36,306 nucleotides of DNA from Flammula alnicola (Eukaryota; Basidiomycota; Agaricomycetes; Agaricales; Strophariaceae), in contig JADNRV010000427.1 in assembly GCA_015499995.1 (NCBI GenBank), forward strand, positions 1-36,306, given 5' to 3'. A program made the position numbers and the translations under genes. The notes beneath the pieces are model-generated. The model ran no database searches, was not told the DNA's origin, and saw nothing but the letters and a program-made list of their open reading frames with translations. This document shows positions 31,001-36,306 of this stretch, piece after piece. The number at the start of each line of letters is the position of its first letter. The first letter of the stretch is position 1.

Positions 31001-31591
31001 AAGTACATAGTTATTTTTAGAACTACATCCAAAGTCATCCTTTGCAATCCACCCCGTCCCGCCCTCATAAGGCGCGCAAATGACTGATTTGGATAGAGAA
31101 AAATTGGGGCTATGCAATGGTATTTTTTCCCCACCGAAAAGCGCCCGCGACGATGAGCGGCACCCAAAATACAACCCCGGACATCATTTGCTGCATTGTT
31201 GACAGCTGTTTACCATCCCCACCCCAAATGGGACCATCATCCAAAGCCATGGGCGCCAATCCACCCGTTCCCGCCCTCCCCGACCTGCGGCAACACCTAG
31301 AATAGATTAAATAATATTTAGAGACCCTAAAGGAATTTTTCCCGCGCTCAAATGCGCCCCAACGACGTGCAGCACCATATTTTGTGCCCGCCCATCAAAT
31401 CTATGCATTGTTGATGTGTATTTACTATTACCCGCTGCCTGCAAGGTGAGCAAAACCTGCCCCGGCTCATCCGGCATGCTATATACAGTGTGTTACATGG
31501 TCTTAGGCAATGGCCTAAGTGGGGCAAACCTGTCATCTATGTATAACATATTTTAGGCCACAGCCTAGATATCATATATAATTCTAGCTAC
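31001..31591 (-). repeat. Right terminal inverted repeat
   Basis: This is the inverted counterpart of 24858-25435. The outermost 350 bp matches closely, including the TAGATGACAGGTTTGCCCCA and GTAACACACTGTATATAGCA blocks. Confidence 0.8.
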
Positions 31592-31593
31592 TA
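31592..31593. repeat. Right TA target duplication of the large TIR element
   Basis: TA follows the right end CTAGCTAC; the outer flank is Gypsy pol sequence. Confidence 0.7.
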
Positions 31594-31785
31594 AGGCTGT
31601 CGCATCTTTTCTTTCTTGTGTATATCTTCCTTTGGGCTCAAAATCAGGTGGGTTTTTACTAAGCTTGGGCATATCCGCTAACGGATCTCCCTTGATTTCC
31701 CGCTTGATCCTGTACTGCTCTGGCAGAGATGCATAAACCAGCTTTACTTTCAAAGCGACTGGTTTATATTTCTTTCCTAAGTAGA
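31594..31785 (-). pseudogene. Gypsy pol fragment between two insertions
   Basis: The minus-strand frame encodes the spacer preceding reverse transcriptase (KLVYASLPEQYRIKREIKGD, then PPDF-PKGRYTQERKD). It is bounded by the large TIR element on its 3' side and the LINE fragment on its 5' side, and is in frame with both outer pol pieces. Confidence 0.85.
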
Positions 31786-31797
31786 CTGATGCCGCTG

Positions 31798-31800
<3 letters not shown>
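31786..31800. repeat. 15-bp target-site duplication of the LINE fragment (3' side)
   Basis: CTGATGCCGCTGGCC recurs exactly at 32584-32598. Confidence 0.92.
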
Positions 31801-31839
<39 letters not shown>

Positions 31840-32583
31840 ACAATTTTATACCGGTGCACGAAAGCAGTCCGGTCTCTAACTAATACAAACGAAGGTGGTA
31901 TACTACGCGTGCAAAAGAAAGAAGTTAGCTCGACGGCGAGCATGCGACGCGCGCGAGCGCGGCGCGGGTGAGACGGCGCAGCTGCCTGAAACCCAGATAG
32001 GTAGTCTCGCAACTACAGATTGTCCGACGTTGCGGCGTTGTTAACGCTACCGCACGAACGGCAAATAGGAATATTGGGATGGACAGGGGGGTCATCCAGA
32101 TGTGAGAAGAGCCTGCCAGGCCCTCCCCGATTCACCGGTAAAATCAACGTGGTCATAGCTAAGCAAGGGCCGCAGCCCTCACCGCCGTCAACCAGGTCGG
32201 GTCCTCTGCAAGTGATGCACGAAGCCAACTCAGGGAGTCGACCCCGCCAGGACTGGAACGACCAGCCCTCTCGCCTCTCGCGAAGTCCGCCATCACTGTG
32301 ACTCAATGCAGAAACACCTGTGGGCAACAGGCCGCTTTGACCGCGGCGCCGCTCACACCCAGAATTGCCCCCCGCCCAGAGTCCCTCATCCGACTCCAGC
32401 TGGGTGCCGAGAAGGAGAACGCCGTAGGGTGCTCCAACAAATAAGTCGCCAGCTCCGAAACGAGTTTCGGCTTCCGGCGAGTCCAAGGCTGTTTCTTGCA
32501 CTTGAAAATATGATCGCGAGTCTGAGGATAAACCCCACACTCACAACCGAGGGCCCTAGGGTCGTCGATTTTGAACCGCTCGT
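31801..32583 (-). mobile_element. 5'-truncated LINE (Tad1-like) with poly(A) tail
   Basis: A run of 33 T at 31801-31833 is the poly(A) tail of a minus-strand insertion. A perfect 15-bp duplication (31786-31800 and 32584-32598) flanks it, which is the signature of target-primed reverse transcription. The retained coding part, just inside 32583, matches the C-terminal end of a LINE ORF2: a C-X-C...H-X3-C knuckle (GCECGVYPQTRDHIFKC) and a Leu-rich tail ending HPTAFSF. About 780 bp survive, so only the last part of ORF2 and the 3' UTR were copied. The uninterrupted T-run argues that the insertion is young. Confidence 0.92.
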
Positions 32584-32598
32584 CTGATGCCGCTGGCC
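32584..32598. repeat. 15-bp target-site duplication of the LINE fragment (5' side)
   Basis: Exact copy of CTGATGCCGCTGGCC; the Gypsy frame reads through it. Confidence 0.92.
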
Positions 32599-34066
32599 CT
32601 TGGTCCTCTTTTTCTAGCTTACCAGGATAGATTTGGTTAAGGTAGGATTCGATTTCTACACGCTCGTCTCCTTCTATGACCTCCTCATCTAGTGCGCCTG
32701 ATAAAAAGACGAGCCTTTTTCCTTCATCCGTGAATGTTCCATTATCTTTGTGCTGTGCGTATTGCACGCACAACTTTTTCTCATTCTCAACAAGCTCTAT
32801 CATCATCACTACCTCTCCTTCATCTGGGATAAGTTCCTCGAGGTTATCTAAAAAGCCTGGGCGCTTTCAGGGGCGTCATGTTGATGCTTCCTCCTGAACT
32901 GCACTGGGTTCTCACCACGTTCATATGTAGGTAGGCACACTCGCTTCCCAGTATTAGGATCCGTGATAGTGATAGTCTGACTACCATCCATCTCGTTTTG
33001 AATCCCACTTCGGGTAAGCGCGTCAAACGGTCTCCCAACAAAACTCGGTAAGCAGGGTTTTTAAGAATATGTACCTGCAAGTAGAGCATAAGTCCACCAA
33101 GATTAAATGGTACATCTCTTGCTAGTCCTAGCGTCCTGTTTGTTGATCTGTTCACACTCTGCATATTAACTGTGATTCCTGGGTTCCAGGTTAAGCCTAG
33201 TTCAATAGCGACTTCCTCGGCCATAGACACGATCTGTGAACCGGGATCTACTACCGCCTCCTCTTGACCCATTTGATTGATCTTCGGATAGATAGACCTA
33301 AGAGCTAAGGATTCCCTTGCGACTATAGGTTCATCGGGCAACACTCCGTCGTGTTCCTGTATGAACTGCAACACCGGATCGCTTGCTATGTTCCAATTCG
33401 GGTTTGGCTGCCCGGTATCTTCCCAATCCTCGAGTGCATCATTTTTAAACTGCAGATCGTGTGCGAATGTCACCCGTGGCGCCGAAGCGTCATTCCTTCT
33501 TGGCTTCTCATATTCCTCATCTAAAACCTCCTCAATTAAGACTGGCTGTCTGGTTTTGGTTATCTTTTTAGCAAACGCTTTAGTGACTGGACTATCAGAC
33601 GAACCGAATAGGTTCTTGAGTGGTATGGTTACTGGTGTATCTAGGATAGCAGCCAATATCTTTTCTGAGTCGACTTCGTCTTCTATGGGTGCACGGTTTT
33701 TGTAGGCCGGCCCCGGTCTCGTTTCTACTTCTCTAGGCTTAGGCACGCCTGTAGGTCGTGCAACATATCGCAATGCTGGGACGTCTACATATGGCAACTC
33801 CTTGGGCCTTGGTGGATCAATTACCGCTTTAGGTAATACCCTGGGCGCTACTTGATCTCTTTTGCTTTTTCGGGTGGACCTCTCCTCACGTCCTCCTCTT
33901 CTTGCTCATCGCTCTCCTCATCTTCTGACTCTTCTATTTCTACTTGACTCTTGCGGTTTCTGTCCTCAGGAGCCTTGGGTCTTCTGGAAGAGGTCGGTTT
34001 CTTCGCAGTCCCAGGCTTTCCCATCCTCGAACTATTCAAAAACCCGACAGTTCTCTTCTTCCTCCT
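32599..34066 (-). pseudogene. Gypsy protease and linker region
   Basis: Minus-strand frames contain a retroviral-type aspartic protease: AVVDPGSQIVSM, with the catalytic Asp in a DPGS variant of the D-S/T-G triad, followed by LARDVPFNL and YRVLLG. Upstream is a charged linker (EEVLDEEYEKPRR) and a Glu-rich segment. Shifts near 33860, 33050 and 32860 break the frame, so the protein could not be made as a continuous chain. Confidence 0.85.
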
Positions 34067-34900
34067 CTATCCCATCCAGGGTGAGGGCTCCCTTTCTTCC
34101 GCTATCATTCTATCCACGGTCTCTCTTCCTAATAGCTGTGCTAACCCATTCAATAGTTGCGAAACCCTTGGATCTTGCATGTCTGGTAGCATCATATTCT
34201 GGTTTTGGTCGCTTCCCTGATAGAAGGATTGCATATTTACTTTAGCCATTGGTATAATACCCGGCCTAGTTTTATACAATTGTTCCACTACTTCCTTGCG
34301 TGATTTCTCGCTGTCTGTAGGTAGTGAGGAACCATCAGGTAGCTTCAACCACCTGTCTATGCGCTTTATCCATTTCAGATCCAAGTGTTTAAGCGCATGC
34401 GGACACTCGTGCATCCTGTGCCCCATTTCTTTGCAATAGTAGCACCCATCGGGATACTGTCTGCTATTACTAGCTCCTGGGCTATACGCATTATTCCTGG
34501 GGTATTGTTGTTGGTAAGAGTAAGGTTGCGAGGTTCCTGCCTGTGGCTGGATCACTTGAGTTTTTATTGCTGAGATTAGCTGCTCAAAGCATCGGTCCAT
34601 CACTTGGCTGTACTGTCGCATCTCCTGCTGCTGCTGCTGTTGGATTTTTAGGGAATCCGCCAGTCTGGCTACAGTCTCTTCTATTTTGATAGTATCTTCT
34701 CTTCGTTCGCCCGAAGCACCGTGGACCAAATCCTCGCTCATCCTTTCGAACGGCTGTGAAGACTGTCTTGCTATGATAACCGCGGTCTCGATCACCTGTT
34801 CCAGTTGTAGCGATCTTCTATCCTTGCTTCTACAGTAGCTGGTGTCGCTGTCGCTGTGCTTGTAGATGCTCCTTTTGCGTCTGCCAAGTCATCCATCTTG
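34067..34900 (-). pseudogene. Gypsy gag fragment with CCHC zinc knuckle
   Basis: The frame contains a Gln-rich stretch and a C-X2-C-X4-H-X4-C zinc knuckle (CYYCKEMGHRMHEC), the nucleic-acid-binding signature of Gag nucleocapsid. An in-frame TAG at 34067-34069 separates it from the continuing frame (about 33848-34039). The capsid-encoding N-terminal part is missing because the plus-strand LINE begins near 34905. Confidence 0.8.
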
Positions 34901-34904
34901 TCTT

Positions 34905-36306
34905 TAGTGAGGCGATCCAGTACCGTGGAGAGCCTTGCAATGATTTGCCTGCCCTGTGGGATGCCCTGCATGGCACGTACAATTCAGCGTCGGATAGAAC
35001 ATACGATGCTGCTCTCTTGGAGTCCATCCCGCAACTTCCTGTTCGGGAATGGGCTCCCTTTTCCCCGCTGGAACTCACGGAAGCTCTTTCTGCGTGTTCC
35101 GGTCTTTCTTCTCCGGGTCCGGATCATGTCAATTGGTCCCACCTGAAGAAGATTGTACGTCGGACCCTCACTCTGTGGAGGTCCTTATCTCGATTGCTAA
35201 TGCCTGCATGCGTGTGGGTCATTGGCCGTCGCCCTTTAAGGAGTCTATGTCGGTTATTATCCCCAAACCCGGCAAGCCCTCGTACTCTACCCCTAAGGCG
35301 TTCAGGCCCATTGTGCTTCTGAATACTGTGGGGAAACTCATCGAGAAGATGATCTCGAACCGCATTCAGTTCGACGCTGTCGGCAGGATATATTTCACCC
35401 GAATCAGGTTGGAGGCGTCAGGGGACGCTCCACCGAGGACGCGGGTCTGTTTTTGACGCACATGGTGAGGGCTGGGTGGGCTAGAGGGTTGAGACTAGCA
35501 TCCTTGCCTTTGACCTTGCTCAGTTCTTTCCTTCTCTTAATCACGAGGTTCTCGTGATTATTCTCCGGAAGCTTGGATTTCCACCGCTGGTGGTCAAGTT
35601 TTTCAGTTCTTATCTGGTAGAAAGGAAGACGCAGTATGCGTGGAATTCCTTCCTGTCAGACCCTCTACAGGCAGATGGGGCGTGGGACAGGGCTCTGCCC
35701 TGTCCCCTGTCTTGTCGCCATTTACTTGGCGCCTATCATGCGTCTTTTCTACAAGAGGTGCCGTGAGATTCATCTTGCGGTTGACCTTCTGTCATATGTG
35801 GACGATGGTACCCTGATTTCTCAGGAGACCGGACTCGATCCCAATGTTGTAAACCTTCGTAAGGCTTACAAGATTATATTTGAGCTTTTTACCAAGTTCG
35901 CCCTCGCTCTGGGCACGCGAAGTCGGAGATTTTTCACTTCGACAACACGGCTTCAGTTTATAATCCTGCCATTGACTTGGGTGAAGAACCCTACACTGCA
36001 GGCAAATGGCTCAAGCCTAAGCCGTTCTGGCGATATCTTGGTTTTACTTTGATCGCAAGCTCACTTTCAAGGAGCATGTGAGATACTACTCCACCAAAGG
36101 ATTCACGTCGGTCGTCTCGATGCGAATGCTGGGGTCTTCTACCAGAGGGTTGCCGCCGCACCTTAAGCGCCTCCTCTACCGCACGTGCGTTATCCCCATA
36201 ATTACTTATGGTTACCGCATGTGGTATTTCCGCAAGGCTCGAAACAAGGGCTTATTGCGCAACTTACTAACGTCCAGCGTAAGGCTGGGCTTGGATTACT
36301 GGGTGC
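34905..36306 (+). pseudogene. Degenerate LINE reverse transcriptase (Tad1-like), partial
   Basis: Successive plus-strand frames carry a non-LTR RT in order: a linker (EAIQYRGEPCNDLPALWDAL), SSPGPDHVNWSHLKK, IIPKPGKPSYSTPKAFRPIV, a GQGSALSPVLSAIY-like segment, and the active site SYVDDGTLIS. A thumb/connection segment (around KPFWRYLGF) continues to the window edge. At least four frameshifts separate them. The endonuclease domain is absent, so the copy is 5'-truncated and begins inside the linker. It has inserted into the Gypsy gag on the opposite strand. The far end lies outside the window, so its poly(A) and target duplication cannot be checked. The exact left junction is uncertain by about 20 bp. 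Confidence 0.85.

Larger units (their letters stand above)
24858..31591. mobile_element. 6.7-kb fold-back-like DNA element with long TIRs
   Basis: The ends are inverted copies: GTAGCTGG at 24858 and CTAGCTAC ending at 31591. Close similarity runs about 350 bp inward and looser similarity to about 600-700 bp. Both carry the same GGCTGTGGCCTAAAATA and TAGATGACAGGTTTGCCCCA blocks. TA flanks both ends and the Gypsy frame continues correctly across the empty site, so the boundaries are secure. A TA target suggests a Tc1/mariner-like or other TA-targeting superfamily. The interior holds no convincing transposase; open frames are low-complexity shadows of triplet-rich DNA. Inverted symmetry continues inward: a GTTATCTATAGATTAGATAC motif near 25565 has inverted partners near 30380 and 30455, CAG/CTG arrays occur in opposite orientation on both sides, and two further inverted repeats lie in the centre. 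It is best described as a giant non-autonomous fold-back element. Confidence 0.8.
21279..34905 (-). mobile_element. Decayed Ty3/Gypsy retrotransposon with nested insertions
   Basis: Read right to left, the order is gag with zinc knuckle, aspartic protease, reverse transcriptase, RNase H and integrase, the Ty3/Gypsy order. The coding region is interrupted by a LINE fragment (31801-32583) and a 6.7-kb TIR element (24858-31591). Frameshifts near 23725, 24240, 24575, 24700, 32860, 33050 and 33860 and a stop at 34067 make it non-autonomous. At the right it is cut at about 34905 by a plus-strand LINE, removing the 5' LTR and capsid part of gag. The 3' LTR is not next to the integrase; if it exists in the window, 14395-15254 is the best candidate. 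Confidence 0.85.

Noticed and set aside
32013..32540. 175-codon minus-strand frame in the LINE fragment
   Set aside because: The LINE C-terminal knuckle lies in a different frame of the same strand, so this one is a shadow.
1..36306. CRISPR array, bacterial operon or ribosomal RNA
   Set aside because: Introns, poly(A) retroelements and a farnesylated pheromone make this a fungal nuclear sequence; no spaced identical repeats or rRNA sequence were seen.

Overview
The window looks like a repeat-rich piece of an agaricomycete (mushroom-type basidiomycete) genome. The evidence is a lipopeptide mating-pheromone precursor ending in a CaaX box, many GT-AG introns of about 45-70 bases, a multi-exon fungal-type P450, and Ty3/Gypsy and Tad1-like LINE remnants. 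Species cannot be named from the sequence alone.

Layout. 1-4.2 kb: mostly non-coding DNA holding a 580-bp Mutator-type MITE with a perfect 9-bp target duplication, and a 53-codon pheromone precursor gene (2244-2405) that a length-filtered ORF search misses. 4.2-8.8 kb: a tandem cytochrome P450 pair. The first copy is an apparently intact 12-exon, 514-residue gene. The second has a nonsense codon, a frameshift, a lost ExxR arginine and no heme-binding end; it stops where a GTGAGTG-type tandem array begins. 9-11 kb: tandem arrays and A/T-rich DNA. 11.1-13.6 kb: a two-exon minus-strand gene for a 791-residue protein that looks like a DDE-type transposase of a family I cannot name.

13.6-21.2 kb: a candidate LTR, then three intron-rich plus-strand genes of unknown function (A, B, C). 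A has a Zn2Cys6-like cysteine cluster; C ends in a coiled coil. They run tail-to-tail into a minus-strand Ty3/Gypsy polyprotein only 60 bp away, so they may be antisense passengers of that retrotransposon.

21.3-34.9 kb: the decayed Gypsy element (integrase and RNase H, reverse transcriptase, protease, partial gag) with two insertions inside it. One is a 5'-truncated LINE with a 33-T tail and a 15-bp target duplication. The other is a 6.7-kb element with long terminal inverted repeats, flanked by TA, inserted so cleanly that the Gypsy reading frame resumes when it is removed in thought. The 6.7-kb element shows no convincing protein gene; it is built from nested inverted repeats, subterminal repeat units and hairpin-forming CAG/CTG minisatellites. 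34.9 kb to the end: a second, degenerate LINE reverse transcriptase on the plus strand, running off the window.

Functionally, the likely working genes are the pheromone precursor and the first P450, possibly with the transposase-like gene and genes A and B. The rest records repeated nested transposition, which would fit a poorly recombining region such as one near a mating-type locus; that last point is inference, because no pheromone receptor is visible here.
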